Below, in pieces: positions 38,961-48,223 of a stretch of DNA of 64,000 nt. Positions within the stretch are counted from its first letter, which is position 1; the number at the start of each line of letters is the position of its first letter. The notes below the pieces were generated by a model. It had not been told where the DNA came from, ran no database searches, and saw only the letters and a list, made by a program, of their open reading frames with translations. Source of the DNA: Deltaproteobacteria bacterium (GTDB taxonomy: Bacteria; Desulfobacterota; GWC2-55-46); assembly GCA_016182655.1 (NCBI GenBank), contig JACPGB010000028.1, positions 1 through 64,000 of the forward strand. Reading direction: 5' to 3'. Position numbers and translations under genes: made by a program.

Positions 38961-38989
38961 TTGACAAAATAAGACCGCGACATTATTAT
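38961..38989 (+). promoter_or_regulatory. Sigma70-type promoter feeding the ZTP riboswitch
   Basis: TTGACA (38961-38966) - 17 nt - TATTAT (38984-38989). Confidence 0.75.
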
Positions 38990-39012
38990 AGGGCCTCTAC
39001 CTGAAAATTGAA

Positions 39013-39093
39013 GCCTTACCGCAACTGACGGAATCAAGATGGGGGACCATCGGGGAGCGGGGGGGCGGGGTTTAATGTCGACCGTCTGGGCAC
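39013..39093 (+). promoter_or_regulatory. ZTP (ZMP/pfl) riboswitch aptamer
   Basis: GCCTTACCGCAACTGACGGaatcaaGATGGgggaCCATCGGGGAGCGGGGGGGCgggg...CCGTCTGGGCA: P1 gccttaccgc/gcgggggggc, P2 GATGG/CCATC with GGGGAGCG, GACGG/CCGTC and terminal CCGYCUGGGCA match the pfl consensus. Confidence 0.9.
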
Positions 39094-39146
39094 TCGAACC
39101 AGCTCTATGAAAAGAGCCGAAAAGGGCGCGCCCGGGCGGTTTTTTT
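39082..39146 (+). terminator. Intrinsic terminator overlapping the aptamer 3' strand
   Basis: 39082-39091 CCGTCTGGGC pairs fully (with G-U) with 39130-39139 GCCCGGGCGG, followed by 7 T's. Confidence 0.85.
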
Positions 39147-39238
39147 GTTTTCGGCCTGCTCCGGGCAAAAAAGATTGACAAATCAAGGGGATGAGACGGA
39201 AAATATCCCGTTATCCCCTGAAAATAAGGAGAAGGGTC

Positions 39239-40657
39239 ATGTACTGGGTCAATCTATTCAGGCAACGAAAGATCTTGAACCTGTTTTTATACGGCATCGC
39301 CTTTGCGCTGGTATTTTCACCTGCGGGCCTCTTTGCGAATGAGGCGGCGACGGAAGGCGGCGCGGCGCACGCGGCCGCGTCATTCCCGCTCATATTCCTC
39401 TGGATAGCGATAATCCTCATGCTCGCGAAGGTCTCTGCCCTTATCGAGCGCGTCGGTCAGCCGGCGGTCCTGGGAGAGCTCCTTATAGGCGTCGTCCTCG
39501 GCTCCCTCTACCTCTTCGGCATAAACTTCTTCGAAGACATTAAGACCAACGAGATAATCCACTTCCTCGCCGAGCTCGGCGTCGTCATACTCCTTTTCCA
39601 GATAGGGATTGAATCAAGCGTTAAGACGATGATGAAGGTCGGCGTCCCGTCCTTCCTCGTCGCCTGCGTCGGAGTCATACTCCCATTTGTCGCTGTCTAC
39701 TTCGGCGGCCCCTGGCTCGCTCCGGGGCTTAGCAGTGTGGCCTACATGTTCCTCGGCGCGACCATGACCGCGACTTCCGTCGGGATCACCGCCCGCGTGC
39801 TCCAGGACCTCGGCAAGGCCCACACCGCCGAGGCGAGGACGATCATAGGCGCGGCGGTCATAGACGACGTACTCGGCCTCATAATACTCGCGGTGGTATC
39901 GGCCATCGTCATACAGGGCTCGATAGACGCGAAGACGCTCACGATCATAATCCTTAAGGCCGTAGCCTTCCTCGGCGGCGGCATAATCATAGGCGGCTGG
40001 CTCGCCCCCAGGTTCAGCAAGTTCTTCTCCAAGGTCCACACCGGCGTAGGGATGAAGTTCGCGGTCGTCATATTCTTCGGACTCGTGTTCGCCTACCTCG
40101 CCGCGCTCGTCGGGCTCGCGCCCATCGTCGGCGCGTTCGCGGGCGGCTTGATACTCACCCCCGTATACTTCGACGAATTCACGGACCCCGGGTTCGTAAC
40201 GGACCTTAAGACCGCGATGCGGGAGGAGCATGTCAACGGCGCGCTCTCCGAGAAGCTCGACAACATCATACACACCCATTCGCACAGGCATATAGAGGAG
40301 TTCGTCCAGCATCTCGGTCACTTCTTCATCCCCATCTTCTTCGTTTTGACCGGCATGCAGGTCAAGGTCTCGGCGCTCATGGACATGAAGGTCGTGATGA
40401 TGGCGGTCCTTATCCTGATAGTTGCGTTGATCACCAAGGTGCTCGCCGGATGGGCCGCCGGAAAGGGCATGAACAAGCTCGCCGTTGGCGTGGGCATGAT
40501 ACCCCGCGGAGAGGTCGGGCTCATATTCGCCAACATGGGAAAGACGATGGGGGTCATGGACGACGCCGTATTCTCGGCGATGGTCATAGTCATCATGGGC
40601 ACGACCCTTGTAACGCCGCCGATGCTTGCCGCGGTCTTCAGACGTATTCAGGCATAA
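39239..40657 (+). CDS. Kef/CPA2-type cation:proton antiporter
   Basis: Multi-TM; QPAVLGELLIGVVLG, GATMTATSVGITARVLQDLG, GMIPRGEVGLIFANMG. Start at ATG 39239 with aaggag RBS rather than 39191. Confidence 0.92.
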   Translation: MYWVNLFRQRKILNLFLYGIAFALVFSPAGLFANEAATEGGAAHAAASFPLIFLWIAIILMLAKVSALIERVGQPAVLGELLIGVVLGSLYLFGINFFEDIKTNEIIHFLAELGVVILLFQIGIESSVKTMMKVGVPSFLVACVGVILPFVAVYFGGPWLAPGLSSVAYMFLGATMTATSVGITARVLQDLGKAHTAEARTIIGAAVIDDVLGLIILAVVSAIVIQGSIDAKTLTIIILKAVAFLGGGIIIGGWLAPRFSKFFSKVHTGVGMKFAVVIFFGLVFAYLAALVGLAPIVGAFAGGLILTPVYFDEFTDPGFVTDLKTAMREEHVNGALSEKLDNIIHTHSHRHIEEFVQHLGHFFIPIFFVLTGMQVKVSALMDMKVVMMAVLILIVALITKVLAGWAAGKGMNKLAVGVGMIPRGEVGLIFANMGKTMGVMDDAVFSAMVIVIMGTTLVTPPMLAAVFRRIQA

Positions 40658-40678
40658 GTACGGGCGACTCATACAAAA

Positions 40679-40708
40679 TAAAAAGGGGGCCTTCGAGCCC
40701 CCTTTTTT
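40679..40708. terminator. Bidirectional intrinsic terminator
   Basis: aaaaagggggc-cttcga-gcccccttttttat. Confidence 0.85.
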
Positions 40709-40735
40709 ATTGCCTTTTCTCCCGCCTGTCCGCGC

Positions 40736-41599
40736 CTATCCCGGCATCCTCGCCCGGAACTTCCTTACGAACCCCACAGGCTTATAGCTCTCCTTCGCCT
40801 GCCTTAAGCCCTCGTCCCCCAGGTCCTGCTCGCGGTTTATAAGCGCGTACTTATCAGGCAGTATGGCGGCAAAGGACTGGTTCACGAACTGCAGGAGCCC
40901 CTTGTAGTCCCCTACCCCCTTCTCGAAGTGGATGACGAAAGTCGAGGGGTTCAGCTCCTCTCCAAGAGTGAAGGCGGCGGGCTTGCCCTCGACGTAATAT
41001 ATCCCTCCGCAGAGCTGGAGAGAGTCCATGTTCTGGAGCGCCTCTTTAGCGGCCTCGTAGTCGCCAGGGACCCTTGAGCCCTTTTTCCACTCCTCGTTCA
41101 CAAAAAGGGCGTCGTCCATGTATTCGGCGAGGAGGGGCCTGCCTTCGAACCTGTATTTTCCGACAAAGGCGTTCACGAGGTTCTTCTTCCTGTGGAACTT
41201 CCTGCCCGAGAGCTTCGAGAGCTCTTCCCGGCTATAGAGATAGTCGAAGTTGTCCCTGTCCTCGGATATCTCGTAACCTCGGCCCTGAAGCTCCCTTGCC
41301 TGTTCGGCGGCCGCCGCCTTCATTTGTCCGAAGCTTTGAAAGAGCCTTTTAAGGAGGGCATCCCCGGGCAACCCGAAAGGGAGCATGAAAAAAGGCGTCC
41401 CAAAGTCGTTGCCGGTTATCGCGAGGAGCCCTCCTTCGAGAGAGGTGGCGGCGTAGTTGTGCACATTCCTGAACAGGTAGAGGTTCGCGAAGGAGAGCTC
41501 CGAGATTTCCGGCGAAAGCGCCTGGAAAAGGGGGTGCAGGACAGGCCGCATTTCGATGGTAACCGGCGATATCTCAGGGAATTCAGGGATATTCTTCAT
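40736..41599 (-). CDS. DUF2156-family (phosphatidylglycerol lysyltransferase C-terminal-like) protein
   Basis: FANLYLFRNVHNYAA...RKKNLVNAFVGKYRFEGRPL...GGIYYVEGKPAAFTLGEELNPSTFVIHFEKGVGDYKGLLQFVNQSFA. Confidence 0.82.
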   Translation of the reverse strand: MKNIPEFPEISPVTIEMRPVLHPLFQALSPEISELSFANLYLFRNVHNYAATSLEGGLLAITGNDFGTPFFMLPFGLPGDALLKRLFQSFGQMKAAAAEQARELQGRGYEISEDRDNFDYLYSREELSKLSGRKFHRKKNLVNAFVGKYRFEGRPLLAEYMDDALFVNEEWKKGSRVPGDYEAAKEALQNMDSLQLCGGIYYVEGKPAAFTLGEELNPSTFVIHFEKGVGDYKGLLQFVNQSFAAILPDKYALINREQDLGDEGLRQAKESYKPVGFVRKFRARMPG

Positions 41600-41858
41600 T
41601 AAATACGGCTCCTTGGCACATACTCTCTGGATTATACCAGAAGGACTGTTGCTAAAAAGAGAAAAGCCGCCCCATGAGCCCGGCTCTGAGAAAACCCGAC
41701 CACACTATATTTAAAAAAACTTTAAAAATCAACTACTTGGTAATTCAAGGTGCCGTGACCGTCCCTTTTCACGTAACTTATGTCACTGTGCGTTTTCAGG
41801 CCCTCTGCTATATACAGGGTGCGTCAAAATACGCATTTCCTGCACAGGAGGGAAAATC

Positions 41859-42293
41859 ATGAAGAGGTCGATAGCTGTTATATCCGCGATTTTATTCCTG
41901 GCCGCGGCAGGCGCCGCGGAAGCTGAGATGACTACGATATACGGACCTGTCTATGTGACAAAGGCCAAGAAAGAGCACGGCCGCCACGAGGATAAGACAA
42001 AGCTTACATTCACCGCGCCCGTGCCTGGGAGCGGCAAGATAGTCATTAAGAACGGCGGCGACGGAGGCAAGAAGTCCCGTGCGGCAAGCGCCGAGGTGGA
42101 GTTGAACGGCGTGGAGGTCGCTGACGAATCCGACTTCAACAAGAACGTCACCGAGCTTACCTATGATGTCACGCTCCTTGCCGACAACGAGATGGAAGTC
42201 GAGGTAAAGTCCTGCAAGGAATGCGAGATCCAGATAACGGTAATGGGCGAGAAGGTAGCCGAACCGGCCCCTGTTGTACTGCCCACGAGATAG
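41859..42293 (+). CDS. Secreted hypothetical protein
   Basis: Signal peptide MKRSIAVISAILFLAAAGAAEA; ggaggg RBS. Confidence 0.75.
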   Translation: MKRSIAVISAILFLAAAGAAEAEMTTIYGPVYVTKAKKEHGRHEDKTKLTFTAPVPGSGKIVIKNGGDGGKKSRAASAEVELNGVEVADESDFNKNVTELTYDVTLLADNEMEVEVKSCKECEIQITVMGEKVAEPAPVVLPTR

Positions 42294-42386
42294 ATTAAAA
42301 GTTCCGCAGCATGTCCCGTCCGTTTCGTCCCGCATTTTCCGGCGCTGATGGAGGCCCGGGCCCCGTTGGATAATGTCCCCCCGCTC

Positions 42387-42420
42387 AGGTCCCGCCGCCC
42401 CAGGAGGGGCGGCGGGACCT
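42387..42420. terminator. Perfect 15-bp hairpin
   Basis: aggtcccgccgcccc-agga-ggggcggcgggacct; no clear T-tract, so terminator role uncertain. Confidence 0.55.
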
Positions 42421-42730
42421 GACCTCCCCTCCTAACCGGTATTTTTTCCGCACCCTTGCTCTTTTGTTTATCCGCTTTGTCGACACCGCCCTGTACGGTC
42501 GTAAGCTTATATGTAACTCGATACGCTTTGCGGGTTCAGTTTTGTAAACTGAACCCATTAATTCGTAACTCGATATACGCCCGTCCGGCTTTATTCGAAC
42601 CCTCTGCCAAAAGCCTTTTGCGTTCAGCGTATGTATGCGCCTTTTTGGGGTGTATTGTACTGTTTTCATTTTCGCCCTGCCGGGCTTTTTTTCGGCATGG
42701 GGCTTCGCTCCCTCCGCCCTCCCCCTCCCC

Positions 42731-42822
42731 GCTCGGCGCGGGGCCAGAGTTCTTCGGAAGCTATTGAGGTTAGGGTACGAATCGCCTTCGATACGAACTT
42801 TGCCAGTCCGGCGAGGACCGCT
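42731..42822 (+). repeat. Family B modular repeat, single unit (opposite orientation)
   Basis: GCTCGGCGCGGGGCC-N44-GATACGAACTTTGCCAGTCCGGCGAGGACC. Confidence 0.85.
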
Positions 42823-42983
42823 CGCCTCCCCTGAGCGCGCTTCGCGCGTCTATCCCCCTCCGGCTCGCGCGTCACTTCCTACCTTAAGATCGCTCACCCC
42901 ATGCCTGGGGAGTTTTTGTAAAAACAAAAAAACAGCATGTAGTTTCCCCCTCTCCCCTTGTGGGAGCGGGTTGGGGTGAGGGG

Positions 42984-43020
42984 GCCCTCGCCGGGCAAGC
43001 AAATTTGTAACGGACGGCAG
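42984..43020 (-). repeat. Degenerate family B end hairpin
   Basis: tcgccgggCAAgcaaatTTGtaacggacgg aligns with tcgccggaCGGgcaaatCCGtatcggatgg. Confidence 0.5.
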
Positions 43021-43129
43021 GGGAATCGATTACCCCGGAGACTCCGTACCGGCTTTGTCCTTGGCCGAAGTCACCCTCCCCTCGATCCCCTCCCATCAAG
43101 GGAGGGGAAGTTAAGGCAAGTTTTTGTTC

Positions 43130-43350
43130 TCTTCTTTACAAACACACGGGCGCATGGCGGAGAGCGCATAGGGGAGGGAGAGGCGAGCGCACCGGGGTAG
43201 ATTAGACGCTTGCGCTCGGCGCGTTAACAACCGGGGAATCTGCGCGCAAGGGGTGCGCGAGCGGGCGGGGGAGGAAGGAAGCGCTTGGAGCCATCGCCGA
43301 AAGCGCGCGGAGCGCGCAAAAGGGCTTCAGGCAGAGGATTCGAATAAAGC
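43130..43350 (+). repeat. Family E intergenic repeat, copy 1
   Basis: acaaacacacgggcgcatggcggagagcgc...ggcgggggaggaaggaagcgc...gcgcgcggagcgcgcaaaagggcttcaggcagaggattcgaata shared with reverse complement of 51955-52130. Confidence 0.8.
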
Positions 43351-43555
43351 AAGACGAGTGCATATCGAGTTAGACGGAAAACACGAAATCCGTTTCGGCT
43401 TCCATCCGGTCGGAATTCTCGACCTGAGGCTTGGGGGAGTCAGGCCTAAGTTAACCAAAATGTAACCTATGTCCATAGGTTAAAATGTAACCCATGTGCA
43501 TGTTGCACAAAAAACGCGACAAGCCGCGGGATATTAGGCCCTGAGAGAGAAAATA

Positions 43556-43585
43556 AAAAGCCCCCGTCGCTTGCGCAACGGGGGC
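43556..43585 (-). terminator. Intrinsic terminator of TPR gene
   Basis: gcccccgt-cgcttgcgca-acgggggc with minus-strand T-rich tail. Confidence 0.75.
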
Positions 43586-43604
43586 CGGAACATTCTTTAA
43601 TAAA

Positions 43605-44039
43605 TCAATGCGCGAGCCGTACCGCCAACATCCCAAGGAACCTGTTTACAGAGCTCTGTCTCGGGAGGAACCCTATTACAGGTTTCCTTCTGAGCCCCAG
43701 CCCCTTCATCTCCTGAAGGAGGGCTCTGTTGTCGTTGTCGAACTTCAGCCCCTTCCTGAAGGCCCGGACCGCAACGGATTTCTGTCCGTTAAGGATGAAT
43801 ATCCTTCCCAGGTTCAGGTATATCTCCGGGTTGTAAAACTCCCTTTCAGCCGCCATGAGGCAGAGGGATATTGCCTTGTCGTAGTTTCCCTCTTCTGTTG
43901 CGAGGCACAAAGCGTAATAAGACATCGCCGTAGGGTGTTGCGTGAAGCAGAGGTCCTCGTCGAATACCCCGAGCGCTTCCCGATAGCGCCCGTCTCTTGC
44001 CAGCCCCATCCCCTTTTCGATCAAATCGCTTGTCTCCAT
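43605..44039 (-). CDS. TPR-repeat protein
   Basis: ALCLATEEGNYDKAISLCLMAAEREFYNPEIYLNLGRIFILNGQKSVAVRAFRKGLKFDNDNRALLQEM. Confidence 0.82.
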   Translation of the reverse strand: METSDLIEKGMGLARDGRYREALGVFDEDLCFTQHPTAMSYYALCLATEEGNYDKAISLCLMAAEREFYNPEIYLNLGRIFILNGQKSVAVRAFRKGLKFDNDNRALLQEMKGLGLRRKPVIGFLPRQSSVNRFLGMLAVRLAH

Positions 44040-44303
44040 GAACCGCCCTCCTCGCCTGGTTTGCCTGGTTTTTTCGCCTGTTTTCGTGGAACGCCCTGAC
44101 TATCAAGACCAAATAAATCAAATAAAACAAAGGCTTGCATAGAGAAGCTGGAAATGCGTGGTGCGGGAGCAAGGTAAAGGCGCGCAGGGTACCCAAGGTA
44201 CTCAGGATTTTGCCTCAAACCCGGGTACAGTATACCCGAAGGGGCCTCGTTTTTAATGTGATGGATGTCACTGCAACGAAAAGAGGAGGGATAAAAAAGG
44301 GGG

Positions 44304-46973
44304 TTACTGGAGTCTTATATCGGTCTCAAGTGCCTTGTTTTCAGGGCCGTAGACTACTTTCAAGCGCCCGCCCTCGTCGACTGAAAGGGTTACCTCGGTC
44401 GAGCCCTGTATCGGATTATTAAACGGGAGCGAGACCGTCCGCATGCCCTCGAGACCCAAGCCCGCGATCTCCCTTATCTCCTGCTTGAGGAACTCGATGC
44501 CGCCTTCCAGTGTCCACCTCCTGGCGATGAGCCCCTCGGGGACCTCGAAAAGCTCGAGCGTCATCTCGCTCTGCTCACCCAACTTCCTCGCCGGGGCGAC
44601 CGAGAAAGTCTTCTCCAGCGGAAGGGTCTCCCCCTTCTCGAGGACTATGCAGTAGGAGTGCGTCTCTTCCTTGCCCGCGGGCGCGTACCTTACGGCGTAG
44701 GCCAGACCCAGGTGCCTGTCGGTTATGTCCTTCGTCGCGTAGAGCGCCGCGCCGGAGGCCACGGCTGACAGGGGGCTATGGTCGTATATGGCGTTCTCTT
44801 TCCTCAACCTGGGGAAGAGGTCCCCTATCTTGGCCTTGAAGGACGGTATCTGCGAGGAACCCCCTGTAAGGAGGACCGCCTCAAGCCTCTCCTTTTTGAC
44901 GCCGACCTTCTCGGCCCTTCTGAGCACGTACGAGACCGTCCTGTCTATGAACTTATAGAACTCGTTCCTCTCGAGCACCTCTTCGAATTCGGTCCTCGTT
45001 ACGCGCGCGACCTCTCGCCCCTCCCACTCGAACGGGACCTCGTCCTTGTCCGACAACGCTATCTTTATGTGCTCGGCCTTGTGTATGAGCCTGTACGGCA
45101 GGTTCTCGGCCTCAAGGCCGATCATGCCGGCAAGGTGGCGCGCGAGCCAGATGTCGATATCATGCCCGCCAAGCAACTGCGCTCGCTCGGGCTTCGATAC
45201 GACATGGACCTCCTTGAGGTTCAGCCTTAAGACCATCGTGTTCAGGGTCGAGCCGCCGAAGTCTATGAGCATGACGACCTTGTCCCTCTCCTCCACGACC
45301 TGGTAGCCGACGGCCGCGGCAAGGGGCTCCTCTATGAACTCGACCTTCGAGCCCTTCATGTGGCGCGCGGCGATTCCCGAGAGCGCGGCCTTGTAGTCCT
45401 GATAGCCGATCGGCACCGTGATGTAGATCGTCTCGGCGACGCTCTTCGTCCCGAACGGGAGCCAGCCGCCGGGGACCGTGGCCTTACGCAGGTGCTGGGA
45501 GAGGAGTTTCAGGAACCTCTCCATGTAGTCCCTGCCCCTGGCGTTGCCCTCAAGGAGCATCTGCTTTATGTTGACTATCGGGTTCTCCTCGGCGACCTCC
45601 GTCCCGATGTTGTTCGTCTCGGCGCTTAAGACCGTAGGCACGACGAGCGTGCCGTCGCTGTAGCGCCTCGTTATCATCGGGAGCGGCAGGAACTCCGGGT
45701 CGGCCCCCCTGCCGCCGGCCCTCCTCCTCATGATGACGGTGTTAGTCGCGCCGAGGTCTATGGCGATGGTGTCGCCGGCGGACTCCGTCTTCCTCTGTAT
45801 GTAGCGCCCCTGCCCGTCCGGGTTCCGCTCCTTTACGAAGAGCGGCCTTTCTATCTCCCGGCCGTGGTAAGTCTTCTCGAGCGTGACGAGGCGGTCGACG
45901 ACTTTCCTTACCGCATCGCGGAGCCCCTTCGGCTGTACCCATACGTGGGTATACGGCTTCAAAATCTCTATGAACCGCGTGTCGTTGAGTTTTGTCCCGA
46001 ACTTCTCGATCTCGGTTGCGAGTGTCGTCGCGTACTTCTCCCTGGTGAACCGCTTCTGCTTCGACTCCTTCATCCCGAGCTCCTCGGCCGAAAGGATGAA
46101 GTCGACGACGTCGAGCACCTCGACGTCGCCCATCCACTTCTTTACGGTAAAAAATGAGAGCGCCTGCTCGACGGCTTCCTTGAGAATGGGGAAGAACTCG
46201 GGGGTCTTGGGCAGGACCTGTATCATCTCGATGAGGTTGTACTCCCTGGCGAACGGGTCTGTCGAGTCCGTAGCGGCCTTGAATGCGCCCCTCATGGCCT
46301 CGACGCGGAGCTCCGCGCAGCCCTCGACCGCCTTCAGCTCCTCGGCAATGAAAAGCATGGCGTACTTCCTGTAATAGGGCTCGGTAAGTATGCCTATGGC
46401 CTCCATCGCCCGCCTGACGCCATCTTTGTAGACGTCGAGGAACGCTCCGTCCTTGGGCATCGCCTTCGCGATCCCGAGCAGAGTGTACCTCCTGTAGAAG
46501 TCCTCGTCGCTCGCCTTCGGGAGGTCCTTGGCGACGAGCTCTATCGCCCTGTCCTTAAGCCTCGGCTTGTCGGCGAGCCCGAGCGCGAGCCTCCACGCGC
46601 GGACCCTCGACGGCAGAAACTCCGCGGTCTTCGGCATCTCGTTTGCGAGCTTCATGAGCTCGGTCGTCCTGTACTGGTGCTCATCGAGGGAGTCGGCGGC
46701 GTTTATGGCCTCGTCGACGGCGTCGGCGTAAAAGGGGCGGAAGAGCTCGGTATTGGGGAGTTCCTTTATATAGTCGAGGACGGCCTTCCTCTTTTCAGAC
46801 GGGTCGCCGACCTTGTCGATCAGTTCGTAGGCGAGCTTGAAGAGCACGAGAGCGTCGGCGCTCTTCGGGAGTTCCCGGACCGCCTTCATGAGGACGCCCC
46901 TTAACGGCTCGTCAAAGGCCGAGCCGTCCCTAACTGCGTAGAGCGCCTGTCTTGCCTTTTCCAGATCCGTCAT
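44304..46973 (-). CDS. Hsp70-family protein with about 330-aa helical N-terminal extension
   Basis: TIAIDLGATNTVIMRR, MLIDFGGSTLNTMVLRL, AVLLTGGSSQIPSFKAKI (Hsp70 ATPase motifs) after a long alpha-helical N-terminus. Confidence 0.9.
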   Translation of the reverse strand: MTDLEKARQALYAVRDGSAFDEPLRGVLMKAVRELPKSADALVLFKLAYELIDKVGDPSEKRKAVLDYIKELPNTELFRPFYADAVDEAINAADSLDEHQYRTTELMKLANEMPKTAEFLPSRVRAWRLALGLADKPRLKDRAIELVAKDLPKASDEDFYRRYTLLGIAKAMPKDGAFLDVYKDGVRRAMEAIGILTEPYYRKYAMLFIAEELKAVEGCAELRVEAMRGAFKAATDSTDPFAREYNLIEMIQVLPKTPEFFPILKEAVEQALSFFTVKKWMGDVEVLDVVDFILSAEELGMKESKQKRFTREKYATTLATEIEKFGTKLNDTRFIEILKPYTHVWVQPKGLRDAVRKVVDRLVTLEKTYHGREIERPLFVKERNPDGQGRYIQRKTESAGDTIAIDLGATNTVIMRRRAGGRGADPEFLPLPMITRRYSDGTLVVPTVLSAETNNIGTEVAEENPIVNIKQMLLEGNARGRDYMERFLKLLSQHLRKATVPGGWLPFGTKSVAETIYITVPIGYQDYKAALSGIAARHMKGSKVEFIEEPLAAAVGYQVVEERDKVVMLIDFGGSTLNTMVLRLNLKEVHVVSKPERAQLLGGHDIDIWLARHLAGMIGLEAENLPYRLIHKAEHIKIALSDKDEVPFEWEGREVARVTRTEFEEVLERNEFYKFIDRTVSYVLRRAEKVGVKKERLEAVLLTGGSSQIPSFKAKIGDLFPRLRKENAIYDHSPLSAVASGAALYATKDITDRHLGLAYAVRYAPAGKEETHSYCIVLEKGETLPLEKTFSVAPARKLGEQSEMTLELFEVPEGLIARRWTLEGGIEFLKQEIREIAGLGLEGMRTVSLPFNNPIQGSTEVTLSVDEGGRLKVVYGPENKALETDIRLQ

Positions 46974-47542
46974 CTGCCGAAACCCGCCCTGAAGGGGACC
47001 CTGCTGAACCCCGTCTCGACTATCGACCCGTCCTTCTTTATCGTCACTTCGACCTTGCCGTCCATGATGAAGTCTTCTTTGGAATATCTATTGGTGAGAA
47101 AGTGGAATCCCTGGTTGCTCGAGCCCCGCGCAAGGAGCGTGGGTTCTTTCTCGGTTTCGATGAACGGCCCGTCCACGAGGACGTCTATGTATTTCAACGC
47201 TTCTCGCGCGGCCTCTATCTTATTCAACTCCTCTATCGTGTAGCCGGTGTATACGATGGTGGAAAGAGAGCGCTCTCTCGCGGCTTTCAGGAGAAGGATG
47301 AGCCCTTCGGTCTGGGCGAACGGCTCACCGCCGCTTACGGTAATGCCCTCGACCGGGGTCTGTATCCGTTCGAATATCCCATCGATCGGGAGGAACTCCT
47401 TTATCCCGAACGAATGCGTCTCCGGGTTGAAGCACCCGCCGCACAGGCGCGCGCACCCCTGGAAAAATACGACGAGGCGCGCGCCGGGGCCGTTCACTCG
47501 CGACGACGGTATTACGGCGTGTATGTTCAACTGTGTCTTCAT
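46970..47542 (-). CDS. 4Fe-4S single-domain radical SAM (NrdG/activase-like) protein
   Basis: VVFFQGCARLCGGCFNPETH (CxxxCxxC-like), GITVSGGEPFAQ; 4-bp overlap with Hsp70 gene. Confidence 0.88.
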   Translation of the reverse strand: MKTQLNIHAVIPSSRVNGPGARLVVFFQGCARLCGGCFNPETHSFGIKEFLPIDGIFERIQTPVEGITVSGGEPFAQTEGLILLLKAARERSLSTIVYTGYTIEELNKIEAAREALKYIDVLVDGPFIETEKEPTLLARGSSNQGFHFLTNRYSKEDFIMDGKVEVTIKKDGSIVETGFSRVPFRAGFGR

Positions 47543-47585
47543 TGTATTATGGTCTTCGGATAGGCCGTGAAGGGCTGGAGAGTAG

Positions 47586-47768
47586 TCAGTCGGAATCCAC
47601 CTTGAGCTTTATCTCCCTCTCGAAGACCTCGTCCTTCTCGGTAAAACTCTCCATCTCTCCCAATACCTTCGTCAGGTGGTCGGCGACATCCTTGCAGTCC
47701 TTGTAGATAGTGGAGTCTATCTCGACCCTGCCGTCGGCTGTGATCCTTATCTTTATCTGTCTGTCCAT
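47586..47768 (-). CDS. DUF2997-family protein
   Basis: RQIKIRITADGRVEIDSTIYKDCKDVADHLTKVLGEM. Confidence 0.75.
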   Translation of the reverse strand: MDRQIKIRITADGRVEIDSTIYKDCKDVADHLTKVLGEMESFTEKDEVFEREIKLKVDSD

Positions 47769-47792
47769 CGGGGCGCTCTCCTTTCGGCGGCC

Positions 47793-48131
47793 TTAACCCT
47801 TGAGCAGTATCTGTATCTCGCCTGAGGTCTCCGTCTCCTTCGATATCTCGAAGTCGAGCGGCAGGTTGTCCTTTATCGACTCGTAGGCGTAAATCTGTTT
47901 TAATCTGTCCGAGAACCTGTTTACGACCCTATTGTCTCCGCCGACCTGGTAATTGCCGGACTTCTCCTGCGAGAGCGTTATCATGTCGCCGTCCCTGTCG
48001 ACCTCTATCTCCTCTTTCCTGTCGTTCTTGACGAAGTTCGTTATCTCGCCGCGCTTCTTTAACTCCTCGAGCGCCGCGATCAGGTATTTCTTGCTGGAGA
48101 GCTGTGTCTTTATTACCGTATAGAAGGACAT
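47793..48131 (-). CDS. DUF1257 (Ycf35-like) protein
   Basis: MSFYTVIKTQLSSKKYLIAALEELK...NYQVGGDNRVVNRFSDRLKQIYAYE. Confidence 0.78.
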   Translation of the reverse strand: MSFYTVIKTQLSSKKYLIAALEELKKRGEITNFVKNDRKEEIEVDRDGDMITLSQEKSGNYQVGGDNRVVNRFSDRLKQIYAYESIKDNLPLDFEISKETETSGEIQILLKG

Positions 48132-48223
48132 TGAGACCTCCTTGATGGCTCCGCGCCGGATTATAATGACAGCCCCGGGCGGGTACCTGTTACGCTACGC
48201 CTGGACCCAAACAGCCCCGGCCC

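Noticed and set aside
39614-40672. 352-aa minus-strand ORF opposite the antiporter
   Set aside because: Antisense shadow; composition (D/R/H/Y-rich) is an artefact of the GC-rich coding strand.
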